In this document: positions 1 to 7,710 of the stretch, piece after piece | Position numbering within the stretch: the stretch's first letter is position 1 | Layout of the letters: each line of letters opens with the position of its first letter | From: Planctomycetaceae bacterium | Lineage (GTDB): Bacteria; Planctomycetota; Planctomycetia; Pirellulales; Pirellulaceae | Assembly: GCA_002685655.1 (NCBI GenBank) | Contig: NYXM01000060.1 | Coordinates: 1 to 42,460, forward strand | DNA: 42,460 nucleotides | Reading direction: 5' to 3' | Translations under genes and position numbers: made by a program | Notes under the pieces: generated by a model | Seen by the model: the letters and a program-made list of their open reading frames with translations, nothing else | What the model was told of the DNA's origin: nothing | The model's database searches: none

Positions 1-150
1 CCGCAACTTCTTTTCGTTTCTTCACAAATCCATCAGGGCCAAACGGCAAAATCAACCGGCCCCAAGCCTATTGAACGTAACTCCGTGAACGGTTACGCAG
101 CAACCAACAGATATAACAACACGAACAACAGGCGGTTCATTCCGGCATTC
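1..150. other. Short non-coding end of window
   Basis: No convincing gene is visible before the stop codon of the DUF1571 gene. A weak dyad, CGTAAC at 76-81 and GTTACG at 92-97, lies downstream of that stop codon in its transcription direction. It could form a small hairpin, but no U-tract follows, so calling it a terminator would be a guess. Confidence 0.4.
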
Positions 151-1008
151 CTACGGGTAGTTGTAGTCCGAGTTGTCTGGATTGAAGTCACTGTCCTTCA
201 ACCCCACATTAAGTTCCAAGTTGACGTAGGTATATTCCTCCAACAACACTGGGTCGCCACCGGGAGTCTCCGGCCAACTCCAGGCCGCGTAGCGGATGGG
301 CAGATTCAATTCGTCATCGATGAAGATCCTCGCCCGATAAAAATCGAAGTGCTCTCGCCGTCGTGGATGTTCGACTTGGATCATTGTGCACTTACGTTTG
401 TTGATCTTGGCATTCTTAATGAATTTCACTTCGCATTCGCCGAACTTGCGCTGTCCTTCGCCTTTTTCAATGAGCTCTTCCACCAGCCTTTGTAAGCCGA
501 TCTTCGTAATCGGATACCGTTGCCCGATCATGGCTACCGTCCCTTCCGGCTTCAGGTAAACGGTCAGCACTCCCAAGATCCCGGCCTCGTGCGCGACGAT
601 CTTACCGTCATTCTGGTTCTCGACCCAAATCACTTCGCGCCCTTTGACAGAGGCCGGTTTGAGGAACCGCATGTAGACCCCGAACGGCGTCTGGAGTTCG
701 TCATCTTTCGTCTTGCGATTGCGAATCTTGGCGAACATATACTGAATGTCGCCAAGCTTGTCATTGACGCGTTCACGCTTCACGATTGTCGCCGTATAGT
801 CGTCGACATTGTTCTCAATTTCTTCCACACAGGCTCGCGCCAGTTTCATCGCTTCGTCGAGCGGATGAGGTTCGTTTGGCGAGGTCGAAGAGCTCGGCCT
901 GTCCGTTTCCGCGGCACACAAAGGTTGCTGGCACACAGACGCCAGGAAAATGACACCAACGACGGCGGTAGCTAGCCAGGCACGAGCGGGACTTAGAAAT
1001 GGCAACAT
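151..1008 (-). CDS. Exported DUF1571 domain protein
   Basis: The product is 285 residues. The N-terminus has a short basic/aromatic start, a hydrophobic core (about residues 10-27, ending near QQPLCAAE) and then a Ser/Thr/Pro-rich linker, as expected for an Sec signal peptide. The rest (about residues 45-280) has the look of the DUF1571 family, a planctomycete-rich group of unknown function: a predicted helix with ACVEEIENNVDDYTATIVKRE, then a sheet-rich region containing FGVYMRFLKPASVKGREVIW and ending in a conserved aspartate/tyrosine-rich tail. The overall arrangement resembles LolA-like lipoprotein-carrier folds, but that is only an impression. The ATG at 1008 is supported by AGGAG six bases upstream. 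The gene is transcribed alone and divergently from the oxidoreductase gene at 1357. No enzymatic role can be assigned; a periplasmic or envelope location is inferred from the signal peptide. Confidence 0.82.
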   Translation of the reverse strand: MLPFLSPARAWLATAVVGVIFLASVCQQPLCAAETDRPSSSTSPNEPHPLDEAMKLARACVEEIENNVDDYTATIVKRERVNDKLGDIQYMFAKIRNRKTKDDELQTPFGVYMRFLKPASVKGREVIWVENQNDGKIVAHEAGILGVLTVYLKPEGTVAMIGQRYPITKIGLQRLVEELIEKGEGQRKFGECEVKFIKNAKINKRKCTMIQVEHPRRREHFDFYRARIFIDDELNLPIRYAAWSWPETPGGDPVLLEEYTYVNLELNVGLKDSDFNPDNSDYNYP

Positions 1009-1356
1009 TGTGAACTCCTGTTTTCCGTTTCGAGGGCCTTCCTGTATAAGTCACGGCAGATTCACGCTGGAAAACGTCAACGTAATCAACCTCCGGCCGT
1101 TCCGCAACGGCCACTGGGCACTACTCTTGCCCGAGCTCGACGCCGGTTGCCACCGAAATCCTTGTTGCCTGCGTCCTGGCAATGGTGTTTACTGGTGGCC
1201 AGTCAGCTTGGAAGATCGAGATCTGAGTAGTGGCCGTCGCGTGGGTAGCGTGGCCCTCGGACGCCAAACCCATAACGTAAAAATCTGTTGGAACGAGATG
1301 AAAAAGACTTGGTCCCATCTGCGCAAGAGATTGGCCAGGTCTTCGGGAGAAACACA
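1009..1356. other. Divergent intergenic region with two hairpins
   Basis: This stretch of about 350 bases separates two divergent genes and should hold both promoters. Reading frames that cross it are not convincing. Two perfect small inverted repeats stand out. One is GGCCGTT at 1095-1101 paired with AACGGCC at 1106-1112 (four-base loop). The other is ACTGG at 1191-1195 paired with CCAGT at 1199-1203. Neither is followed by a T-run, so they are more likely leader structures or protein-binding sites than intrinsic terminators. No clear -35/-10 pair could be chosen by eye. Confidence 0.5.
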
Positions 1357-2667
1357 ATGTCTTCAACGGACCGCCGGGACTTTCTCAAGACAACCGCCTT
1401 GGGCGCGACAACCGCCACGGTCGCCACCGCGTTGTCGGTACAACGCGCCCACGGTGCCAACCAGCGGACTCGCCTGGCGCTGATCGGGTGCGGAGGTCGA
1501 GGGACGGGTATCATTCGCGACTTTGCGCGACTCACCAACGTCGATATCGGCTACGTCAGCGACCCGGACGCCAGCCGTGCCGCCAATGTCGTGAAAGCGC
1601 TTTCGAACCAGCCACAGCCACTCGGCGATTTCCGTCGGGCTCTGGATGACAAGTCCATCGACGCCGTGGTCGTGGCAACGCCGGATCACTGGCACGCACC
1701 CGCCTCGATCTTGGCCGCTGAAGCTGGAAAGCACGTCTATGTTGAAAAGCCTTGTTCTCACAATCTGCGTGAAGGTCGATTGTTGGTTGAGGCGGCGCGG
1801 CGTAACCAGCGTGTCGTTCAGCATGGCACACAAAGCCGCTCACATGATCTGATCGTGCAGGCCATTGAGATGCTGCGTGAGGGTGCCATCGGCGACGTGC
1901 TGATGGCCAAGGCCTGGAACGTGCAGCGTCGCGGTGAAATCGGCCATGCCCAGCCAACCGACCCGCCATCCGGATTCGACTACGATACGTGGGTCGGCCC
2001 GGCACCGATGGTGCCTTTCCAGTCCAATCGACATCACTACACGTGGCATTGGTGGTATGCCTTCGGGACCGGTGACATGGGCAACGACGGCGTTCATGAA
2101 TTGGACATCGCGCGGTGGGGGTTGGGTGTCGAGACCCATCCGAGCACCGTCGCCGCAATTGGCGGCAAGCTGGCGTCTGACGACGATCAGCAGTTTCCTG
2201 ACACGCAATACGTGGCCTTCGACTATCCTGGCGACGGGCAGGAGGTGCGGCGCAAACAGCTGGTGTTCGAAATGCGGTTGTGGTCGCGGTATGGCCTAGA
2301 AGGGATCGATAATGGCAACGCATTCTATGGCACCGACGGCTGGCTACTGCTGAGCAAGCGAGGCATTCTGAAACTCTTCGACGCGCAGAACCGACCACAA
2401 CCCGTGTCGGACAATCGGCCCCAATTGACCGGCCACTTTCAAAACTTCATCGACTCGATTCGTGGAGATGACAAGCCGCGAGCCGAGATCGAAACCGGTC
2501 ATCTTTCGGCTTCGCTCTGCCATCTGGGCAACATCGCCACGCGTCTGGGAAGGTCGGTACGTATCGATCCGCAGCAGGAATCGGTCATGGATGACAAACA
2601 AGCCGGTGAAATGCTCGGCCGGACCTATCGGGACGGCGGCCACTGGGCAGTTCCAGTCGGAGTTTGA
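1357..2667 (+). CDS. Tat-exported Gfo/Idh/MocA family oxidoreductase
   Basis: The product is 436 residues from the ATG at 1357, which has GGGAGA six bases upstream. A longer frame opens at 1288, but starting there would bury the signal peptide. The N-terminus carries a twin-arginine signal (DRRDFLKTTALGAT followed by a hydrophobic stretch ending near RAHG), so the folded, cofactor-loaded enzyme probably crosses the inner membrane. A Rossmann NAD(P)-binding motif follows (LIGCGGRGTG, about residue 42). The family lysine is in VEKPCSHN, and the substrate-side catalytic segment is MGNDGVHELDIARW. This family oxidises, reduces or epimerises sugars and cyclitols with a bound or free nicotinamide cofactor; the substrate here is unknown. 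Exported paralogues of this kind are numerous in planctomycetes. The gene is followed, after about 150 bases, by a cytosolic member of the same superfamily on the same strand. Confidence 0.9.
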   Translation: MSSTDRRDFLKTTALGATTATVATALSVQRAHGANQRTRLALIGCGGRGTGIIRDFARLTNVDIGYVSDPDASRAANVVKALSNQPQPLGDFRRALDDKSIDAVVVATPDHWHAPASILAAEAGKHVYVEKPCSHNLREGRLLVEAARRNQRVVQHGTQSRSHDLIVQAIEMLREGAIGDVLMAKAWNVQRRGEIGHAQPTDPPSGFDYDTWVGPAPMVPFQSNRHHYTWHWWYAFGTGDMGNDGVHELDIARWGLGVETHPSTVAAIGGKLASDDDQQFPDTQYVAFDYPGDGQEVRRKQLVFEMRLWSRYGLEGIDNGNAFYGTDGWLLLSKRGILKLFDAQNRPQPVSDNRPQLTGHFQNFIDSIRGDDKPRAEIETGHLSASLCHLGNIATRLGRSVRIDPQQESVMDDKQAGEMLGRTYRDGGHWAVPVGV

Positions 2668-2751
2668 TCCGTGGAATTCCCGGTTCATCTTCCGAGCGTC
2701 TGCCATGTGACAACTGGTTTGCGCCATGTTGCAAGCTCGCTAAGATGATCG

Positions 2752-2780
2752 CTGTCTGCACGGAGTGTCCGTGCGAACAG
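2752..2780 (+). terminator. Strong hairpin between the two oxidoreductase genes
   Basis: GCACGGA at 2758-2764 and TCCGTGC at 2768-2774 form a perfect seven-base stem around a GTG loop. After a mismatch and a wobble pair, CTGT at 2752-2755 pairs with ACAG at 2777-2780 and lengthens it. It lies 34 bases before the next start codon and 84 bases after the previous stop. No U-tract follows, so it may be a factor-dependent terminator, an attenuator-like leader structure or a dispersed palindrome rather than a classic intrinsic terminator. Ten bases of its right arm, GTCCGTGCGA, recur in the hairpin near 3869. Confidence 0.45.
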
Positions 2781-2814
2781 TCACACCTTCGCAGCAAGAG
2801 ACGGAACCTACATC

Positions 2815-3807
2815 ATGGCGGGCATACGATGGGGAATTCTGAGCACGGCAAAGATCGGCACCGAAAAAGTTATTCCGGCGATGCAACAGGGCGAGTTGTG
2901 CGAGATCGCGGCGATCTCGTCTCGCTCGGTCGAGACTGCCGTGGAAGTCGCAAAACGGCTGGGCATTCCAAAGGCCTACGGCAGCTATGAAGAGATTCTG
3001 GCAGATCCGGAAATCGATGCCATCTACAATCCGCTGCCCAATCACCTGCACGTCGCATGGTCAATCCGCGCATTGGAAGCTGGCAAGCACGTTTTGTGTG
3101 AAAAACCAATTGGCCTGTCGTCCGCGGAAGGTCAGCAGTTAGTCGATGCGGGCAAGCAGCATCCGTCCTTGAAACTGATGGAAGCATTCATGTATCGCCA
3201 TCATCCGCAATGGCAACGGGCTCGGCAGATCGTCAACGACGGTGGTATCGGTCAGCTGCTGACGATCCAATCTGCCTTCAGCTACTTCAACGACGATGCC
3301 GGCAACATTCGAAACATGGCGGACCTCGGCGGAGGTGGCATCATGGATATCGGCTGTTATCCGATTTCTTTGTCAAGGTTTATCTTCGATGCTGAACCAG
3401 CCCGCGTCATTGGCAGCATTGACCAAGATCCGAGTTTTCAGACCGATCGCCGAGCTTCCGTGGTCTTGGATTTCAGTGGTCCCACGTCCACGTTTACTTG
3501 CTCGACACAGATGGCACCGTATCAGCGCGTCAACATCTTTGGGGAAAAGGGCAGAGTCGAAATCGAAATCCCATTCAACGCGCCGTCGGATCGCTCGTGC
3601 AAGATTTGGCATCAGCAGGCGGATGCGTCGATCGAAGAGATTGTCTTCGACATTTGCAATCAATATGCCGTTCAAGGCGACCTGTTTTCGCGCGCCGTCC
3701 TGGAGGACACTCCAGTCCCAACTCCAATTGAAGACGCCGTGGCCAACATGAAGGTGATCGAGGCGATTTTCAAGAGTGGCGAAAGTGGCTGCTGGGAAGC
3801 CGTCTAA
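2815..3807 (+). CDS. Gfo/Idh/MocA oxidoreductase, xylose/dihydrodiol dehydrogenase-like
   Basis: The product is 330 residues with no signal peptide, so it should be cytosolic. The N-terminal Rossmann domain begins at once (IRWGILSTAKIGTEKVIPAM), the nicotinamide-site lysine is in CEKPIGLS (about residue 100), and the C-terminal sheet domain contains EAFMYRHHPQ followed by GGGGIMDIGCYPISL, the pattern of the dimeric dihydrodiol dehydrogenase and NADP-dependent D-xylose dehydrogenase branch. The likely reaction is NAD(P)-linked oxidation or reduction of an aldose; the exact sugar cannot be read from the sequence. The start is the first ATG of the frame and has only a weak purine-rich stretch upstream (AGAGACGGAA). 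It follows the Tat-exported relative on the same strand, with a strong hairpin between them, so co-transcription is uncertain. Confidence 0.88.
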   Translation: MAGIRWGILSTAKIGTEKVIPAMQQGELCEIAAISSRSVETAVEVAKRLGIPKAYGSYEEILADPEIDAIYNPLPNHLHVAWSIRALEAGKHVLCEKPIGLSSAEGQQLVDAGKQHPSLKLMEAFMYRHHPQWQRARQIVNDGGIGQLLTIQSAFSYFNDDAGNIRNMADLGGGGIMDIGCYPISLSRFIFDAEPARVIGSIDQDPSFQTDRRASVVLDFSGPTSTFTCSTQMAPYQRVNIFGEKGRVEIEIPFNAPSDRSCKIWHQQADASIEEIVFDICNQYAVQGDLFSRAVLEDTPVPTPIEDAVANMKVIEAIFKSGESGCWEAV

Positions 3808-3868
3808 TCGCGAATGCTGATTCACTGTAGCGGCTTTTCGCTGTTTGGACTGATGAAACAAAGCGCCG

Positions 3869-3885
3869 CGGACGCCACACGTCCG
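3869..3885 (+). repeat. Small palindrome sharing a decamer with the hairpin at 2752
   Basis: CGGACG at 3869-3874 and CGTCCG at 3880-3885 form a six-base stem around CCACA, downstream of the oxidoreductase gene. The right arm runs into GTCCGTGCGA (3881-3890), identical to 2767-2776 on the other side of that gene. It may be a dispersed intergenic palindrome or a terminator stem; no T-run follows. Confidence 0.4.
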
Positions 3886-3997
3886 TGCGACACACACTAA
3901 CCGCGCCAAGAAACATGGTTGAATTCCGCCCAAACCGGATTAGGCTGGAATACGGTGTTCTCTTCTATTCGTCTCCGCTTTCCCTTCGGAGATCGTC

Positions 3998-4435
3998 ATG
4001 TCTGTATGTCGAATCAAACTGCGGTGGTTGGTGGTCGCCAGTCTGCTGGTGGCCGGTCTTATCGTCTCGCTCGCTCGCGGCGCGCCCCCCCAGAATTCGG
4101 TTAGTCGATCGACACGGGCCATCGAAATCGCACGACTGCGATTCAAGCTGTACGAACGCGTTGATTACCCCCTGCTTCTGAGACGTTTGCGAACGGACAT
4201 CAAATTGACGCAAGCGCGAGTCGACTCGTTGCGCCGCCGAGTCAAAGAAGCCGAACGGTTCTATCGTTCACCGGGGCTGTTCACCACGATTGAGAGGCTG
4301 CAACTGCAATTGCTCGAAGCCGAACTGCTACTGAAAGACCTGAGGCACGAACAGACGTTGCTACAGATTCACAATCAGGACGAACGCCGATTGCGGAAGT
4401 TGTTGATTGAAAACGCCGCGAGACCAGTCAGGTAA
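3998..4435 (+). CDS. Small exported coiled-coil protein, function unknown
   Basis: The product is 145 residues from the ATG at 3998, supported by GGAG six bases upstream. Residues 1-29 form a basic start and a hydrophobic core (WLVVASLLVAGLIVSLARGA), either a cleaved signal peptide or a single membrane anchor. From about residue 38 onward the sequence is almost entirely charged and leucine-rich, with heptad-like spacing (LRRLRTDIKLTQARVDSLRR, then LQLQLLEAELLLKDL), predicting long amphipathic helices or a coiled coil in the periplasm. I do not recognise a family. Its stop codon lies four bases from the stop codon of the convergent Rrf2 gene. The signal peptide, ribosome-binding site and helix pattern make it a credible real gene despite the lack of a name. 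Confidence 0.7.
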   Translation: MSVCRIKLRWLVVASLLVAGLIVSLARGAPPQNSVSRSTRAIEIARLRFKLYERVDYPLLLRRLRTDIKLTQARVDSLRRRVKEAERFYRSPGLFTTIERLQLQLLEAELLLKDLRHEQTLLQIHNQDERRLRKLLIENAARPVR

Positions 4436-4439
4436 CCCT

Positions 4440-4868
4440 CTAAATGTAGTACATGTTGTCGGTCTGATTTGTGGCGTGTTCGGCCAACTGTGCGAAACTG
4501 ATTGACTCAAGTAGTTTTCTCTCGGCCGCCGCTAGTTCGTTCCAGGCGGCAAATAACGAACGTGTTGCCGGCGTTTGCTGACCAGCGCTACTGATGGGGT
4601 CTGCTATTTGGCCTTCGCTAGCCGCCATTACTTCGGCCAAAGTGATTTCGCTGGGTTCCTTCATCAATTGGTAGCCGCCTGCGGCACCGCGCGTGCTTCC
4701 GACGATGCCGGCACTCTTGAGTTGCAGTAGAATCTGCACAAGAAACCGAGATGGAATGCCGTTGGGGTCGGCAATTTCACGAATGCGGACTGGCTTCCCG
4801 GTACCGAAACGAGTGGCCAATTCCAAAACGGCGATGCAGGCGTACTCCGTCTTGGCGGAAAGATGCAT
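4440..4868 (-). CDS. Rrf2 family transcriptional regulator, no Fe-S cysteines
   Basis: The product is 142 residues from the ATG at 4868. The frame extends upstream to a TTG at 4925, but family alignment places the start at MHLSAKTEYACIAVLELA. It has the typical Rrf2 winged helix: the recognition region IREIADPNGIPSRFLVQILL (about residues 28-47), then the wing with GSTRGAAGGYQL, then a dimerisation helix near the C-terminus. The three cysteines that bind the cluster in IscR and NsrR are absent from the loop after AASEG, so this is a cluster-free, CymR-like member. CymR in Bacillus represses cysteine-synthesis genes through a CysK complex. Here the gene lies 78 bases downstream of cysH on the same strand, so it probably controls sulfate assimilation, perhaps including its own operon. 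The target site is not proven. Confidence 0.85.
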   Translation of the reverse strand: MHLSAKTEYACIAVLELATRFGTGKPVRIREIADPNGIPSRFLVQILLQLKSAGIVGSTRGAAGGYQLMKEPSEITLAEVMAASEGQIADPISSAGQQTPATRSLFAAWNELAAAERKLLESISFAQLAEHATNQTDNMYYI

Positions 4869-4946
4869 GGTTCGGTTTAGCTCGGATTCGTGGAAGTAAC
4901 ACGGTAGAACAAGCGTCGTAAACAACGAGCGGCTGGGAAGTCATAT

Positions 4947-5732
4947 TCAATCGTCGTCAAGCGAGTGCAGTCCACATTCCGTCTTGGCCGTTCCGCTCCA
5001 ACGACCAGCACGTTCGTCTTCACCAAACATCACCGACCGCGTGCAGGGCCAGCACCCTATGCTCGTGTAGCCCTGATCGTGCAGCGGGTTATACGGAATG
5101 TTGTGATCGGCGATCGTCTTCCAGACTTCTTTCTTCGTCCAGTTGGCCAATGGGCTGACCTTTACCAACTTGAACTTCTTGTCCCAGCCCACAATCGGCG
5201 CTCGCGCACGATCGGCACTCTGATCGCGGCGAATCGCACTCGTCCAGGCACGCATGCCAACCGTTGCCGCATTGAGCAACTTGATCTTGCGATCAAAACA
5301 GCATTGATCCGGATTGGTCAAGTACAGCGGTCCACCATGCCTTGCCTCGAACTGTTGGACGGTTAGCTCGGGTCGCTTAAGTTCGACCTCGATGCCGTAC
5401 CGACGCAAAACCTCCTCTCGCAATTCGAGCGTTTCCTTGAACTGGTAGCCAGTTTCAAGGTTAAAGATTGGTGTCTCCGGCGCGACTTCGGCAAGCATGT
5501 GAATCAACACCATGCCTTCCGGACCAAACGCAGTGGCCATCGTAAAACGAGGCGCGAAACGATCGGCTGCCCAGCGGAGAATCTCTTGTGGAGTCGCTGC
5601 TTCCAATTCCCCGCTGCAACGCTCGAGTTCCTCCAGCAGATCGGCAGTGGGCTTGAGGGATTCCATGGTGCCTGCTGCTGGTCGGTCGGCGCGGGGATGG
5701 GCCGAGGGGGCTATCACTTCGATTGTGGTCAT
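4947..5732 (-). CDS. cysH: Assimilatory APS/PAPS reductase CysH
   Basis: The product is 261 residues from the ATG at 5732; a GTG at 5768 would add twelve residues and cannot be excluded because neither start has a strong ribosome-binding site. The protein reduces adenylyl-sulfate (or PAPS) to sulfite in cysteine synthesis. It has the PP-loop ATPase-like fold, with a phosphate-binding region near TMATAFGPEGMVLIHMLA. The catalytic cysteine is in the C-terminal ECGLH, which forms the thiosulfonate intermediate. It also has the paired cysteines in DQCCFDRK and a CxxC in GCWPCTRSV, the four ligands of the [4Fe-4S] cluster. That cluster marks the adenylyl-sulfate reductase branch rather than the cluster-free PAPS reductase of enteric bacteria. 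It is the first gene of a probable operon with the Rrf2 regulator. Confidence 0.92.
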   Translation of the reverse strand: MTTIEVIAPSAHPRADRPAAGTMESLKPTADLLEELERCSGELEAATPQEILRWAADRFAPRFTMATAFGPEGMVLIHMLAEVAPETPIFNLETGYQFKETLELREEVLRRYGIEVELKRPELTVQQFEARHGGPLYLTNPDQCCFDRKIKLLNAATVGMRAWTSAIRRDQSADRARAPIVGWDKKFKLVKVSPLANWTKKEVWKTIADHNIPYNPLHDQGYTSIGCWPCTRSVMFGEDERAGRWSGTAKTECGLHSLDDD

Positions 5733-5820
5733 CGTCAGCAACCAATTTCGCTTTTGGCCAAAACTCACGTCGATTCGATTGGCATCAACTACTCGCCGGC
5801 ACTTTCACTTCACTTGCTGA

Positions 5821-5849
5821 ATGATATTAATGTTCATCATCAAAGTCAA
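5821..5849 (-). promoter_or_regulatory. Probable sigma70 promoter of cysH with overlapping dyad
   Basis: Read on the minus strand, TTGACT (5844-5849) and TATCAT (5821-5826) are separated by 17 bases, close to the sigma70 consensus, and lie 52-88 bases before the possible starts of cysH. The stretch is much more AT-rich than its surroundings. An inverted repeat, ATGAT at 5821-5825 and ATCAT at 5836-5840, covers the -10 element and spacer and is a candidate operator for the Rrf2 regulator encoded downstream. The operator role is an inference. Confidence 0.6.
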
Positions 5850-6160
5850 GTATCGACACAACTACCTAATCATCGGTTTTGCGGGGTCTGTTTCTTCAGT
5901 TTGCAGCGATTGGATCGGTCTTGCTTCCCCAAATGAAAGAACGTAACGGCTGTTGACAGCATGACTTATGACGTGCACGCCCAGTTTCAGCTTGTTTTCG
6001 AATTCGGCATCGGTGGTCCTCCTCCGCGGTCTGCTTGGCCGCAAACTCGAAACCTGACTGTGGGTTGACGCGTCATCGCCAGCAAGTCACATTGCCCCCT
6101 TGGTCGGCCGAACCAGGGTCGAGGTGGCATGTTGGTTCCAGCGCTGCTTGAGCAGGACAT
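5850..6160. other. Intergenic region between cysH and rhaB
   Basis: This stretch of about 310 bases separates the divergent cysH and rhaB genes. I see no credible gene. A near-consensus TTGACA at 5953-5958 sits in a short dyad (GCTGT 5949-5953, ACAGC 5956-5960), but no matching -10 element follows at the right distance. An imperfect palindrome centred on CGGCCG (6099-6118) lies about 50 bases before rhaB and could be a regulator site. Neither is strong enough to name. Confidence 0.4.
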
Positions 6161-7654
6161 ATGGCTGGCAGGGAAAAGGTGTATCTGGCGGTGGACATAG
6201 GCGCATCGAGCGGCCGGGTCGTCGCTGGTTTGTTCGATGGCCGCCGGCTCGCCCTGCAAGAGGTGCACCGATTTACCAACGGCGGTTTTCTGGCCAACGA
6301 TCGCCTCTACTGGGACGTGCTTGCCCTGTGGGGCCATTTGCAGGATGGCTTGCGGAAAGCTGCGATGACCTATCCAGGTCGTGTGGCCAGTGTTGGTGTT
6401 GATACCTGGGGAGTCGACTACGGGTTGCTGGGACCCGGTGACGAACTGCTTGGCAACCCTCGACATTATCGCGACCGTCGGACGCACGGCCAGTTGGAGA
6501 AGGCACTGCAGGTGGTCAGTCGCGAAGAGATCTTTGCGGAGACTGGCCTGCAGTTCATGGAACTGAACACCCTGTACCAGTTGTTGGCGATGAGGCAAGA
6601 GAACCCGTCTTTGCTGGACCTTGCCGAATCATTCTTGATGATACCGGACCTGTTTCATTGGCTGTTGACCGGTAACAAGGCGAACGAATTCACGAACGCG
6701 TCCACGACGCAGTTTTGCAACGCGACGACGCAGACATGGTCAACGGAGCTACTGCAACGCTTCGACATCCCGACCCGAATGCTTGGCGAGATGGTCCACC
6801 CAGGTACCGATCTGGGTACCTTGCGCGCAGCGGTGGCCGAAGCGACGGGGCTGAGCGATGTTCGCGTTATCTTGCCTGGAACCCACGACACGGCCAGCGC
6901 GGTAATGGCGGTTCCGGCGACCAGCCAACCAGGTACAAGCGCTGATTGGTGTTACATCAGCAGTGGTACGTGGTCGTTGATGGGTGCCGAAACGCAGGCC
7001 CCCGTGATAAACGACCGCTGCCGCGAGTTGAACTTCACCAACGAAGGTGGCATCGGTGGCACGACGAGGTTGCTGAAGAACATTGCCGGGCTCTGGCTGC
7101 TGCAGGAGTGTCAGCGTGCCTGGGAGCGCCAAGGTGTTTCGCGGACGTGGGAAGAAATCGTGCAGTTGGCCGGCAGCGCCACGCCGTTGGCCAGCCTGGT
7201 GGCACCAGATCGCACAGAGTTCGTTGCACCTCAGGATATGCCAACAGCGTTGCGGCGGGCCTGTGCGGATACGGGTGAACCGGTGCCGGATAGCGATGCA
7301 GCTGTCGTACGCTGCGCTTTGGAGAGCCTGGCAATGCGGTATCGCATGGTGTTGGGATGGACCGAACAACTAGTCGGTTCGCCGATCAATACGGTCCATA
7401 TCGTCGGTGGCGGAACTCGGAATCAGCTGTTGTGCCAGATGACCGCCGACGCGTGTCAGCGGAAGGTATTGGCGGGCCCGGTCGAAGCGACAGCCATCGG
7501 AAACCTCATGATGCAGGTTTTGGCCGACGATGAGGTAAGTTCCGTGTCAGAGGCCCGCAAAGTCATCCGAGCTAGCTTCCCGGTTGATGAGTACACGCCA
7601 GGGGATTCGGCTCCCTGGGACGACGCATTTGAACGTCTCGAACGGCTCGGCTGA
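6161..7654 (+). CDS. rhaB: Rhamnulokinase
   Basis: The product is 497 residues, normal for FGGY carbohydrate kinases. It should phosphorylate L-rhamnulose at C1 with ATP in the cytosol, before aldolase cleavage. The first FGGY domain opens with the phosphate-binding motif AVDIGASSGRVVAGLFDGRR (residues 10-29), followed by GVDTWGVDYGLLG, a RhaB hallmark. The adenosine-binding half contains LPGTHDTASAVMA, SSGTWSLMGAE and VGGGTRNQLLCQ. The C-terminal signature GPVEATAIGNLMMQ completes the family pattern. The ATG at 6161 has GCAGGA a few bases upstream. It is followed after 56 bases by a Gfo/Idh/MocA oxidoreductase, suggesting a sugar-catabolic cluster. Rhamnose isomerase and aldolase genes are not in this window. 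Other FGGY kinases (fuculose, xylulose) are possible, but the rhamnulokinase motifs fit best. Confidence 0.92.
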   Translation: MAGREKVYLAVDIGASSGRVVAGLFDGRRLALQEVHRFTNGGFLANDRLYWDVLALWGHLQDGLRKAAMTYPGRVASVGVDTWGVDYGLLGPGDELLGNPRHYRDRRTHGQLEKALQVVSREEIFAETGLQFMELNTLYQLLAMRQENPSLLDLAESFLMIPDLFHWLLTGNKANEFTNASTTQFCNATTQTWSTELLQRFDIPTRMLGEMVHPGTDLGTLRAAVAEATGLSDVRVILPGTHDTASAVMAVPATSQPGTSADWCYISSGTWSLMGAETQAPVINDRCRELNFTNEGGIGGTTRLLKNIAGLWLLQECQRAWERQGVSRTWEEIVQLAGSATPLASLVAPDRTEFVAPQDMPTALRRACADTGEPVPDSDAAVVRCALESLAMRYRMVLGWTEQLVGSPINTVHIVGGGTRNQLLCQMTADACQRKVLAGPVEATAIGNLMMQVLADDEVSSVSEARKVIRASFPVDEYTPGDSAPWDDAFERLERLG

Positions 7655-7710
7655 TTCCCACGGACATTGCGTAACCACTTAAGAACCAACTTCCAGGCGA
7701 GGAAATCAAG

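Noticed and set aside
85..495. A 136-codon plus-strand frame at the left end
   Set aside because: It is opposite the DUF1571 gene, which has a signal peptide and a good ribosome-binding site; the composition is that of a shadow frame.
5987..6598. A 203-codon minus-strand frame covering the start of rhaB
   Set aside because: Most of it is opposite rhaB, whose motifs are unambiguous, and its translation has no recognisable domain.
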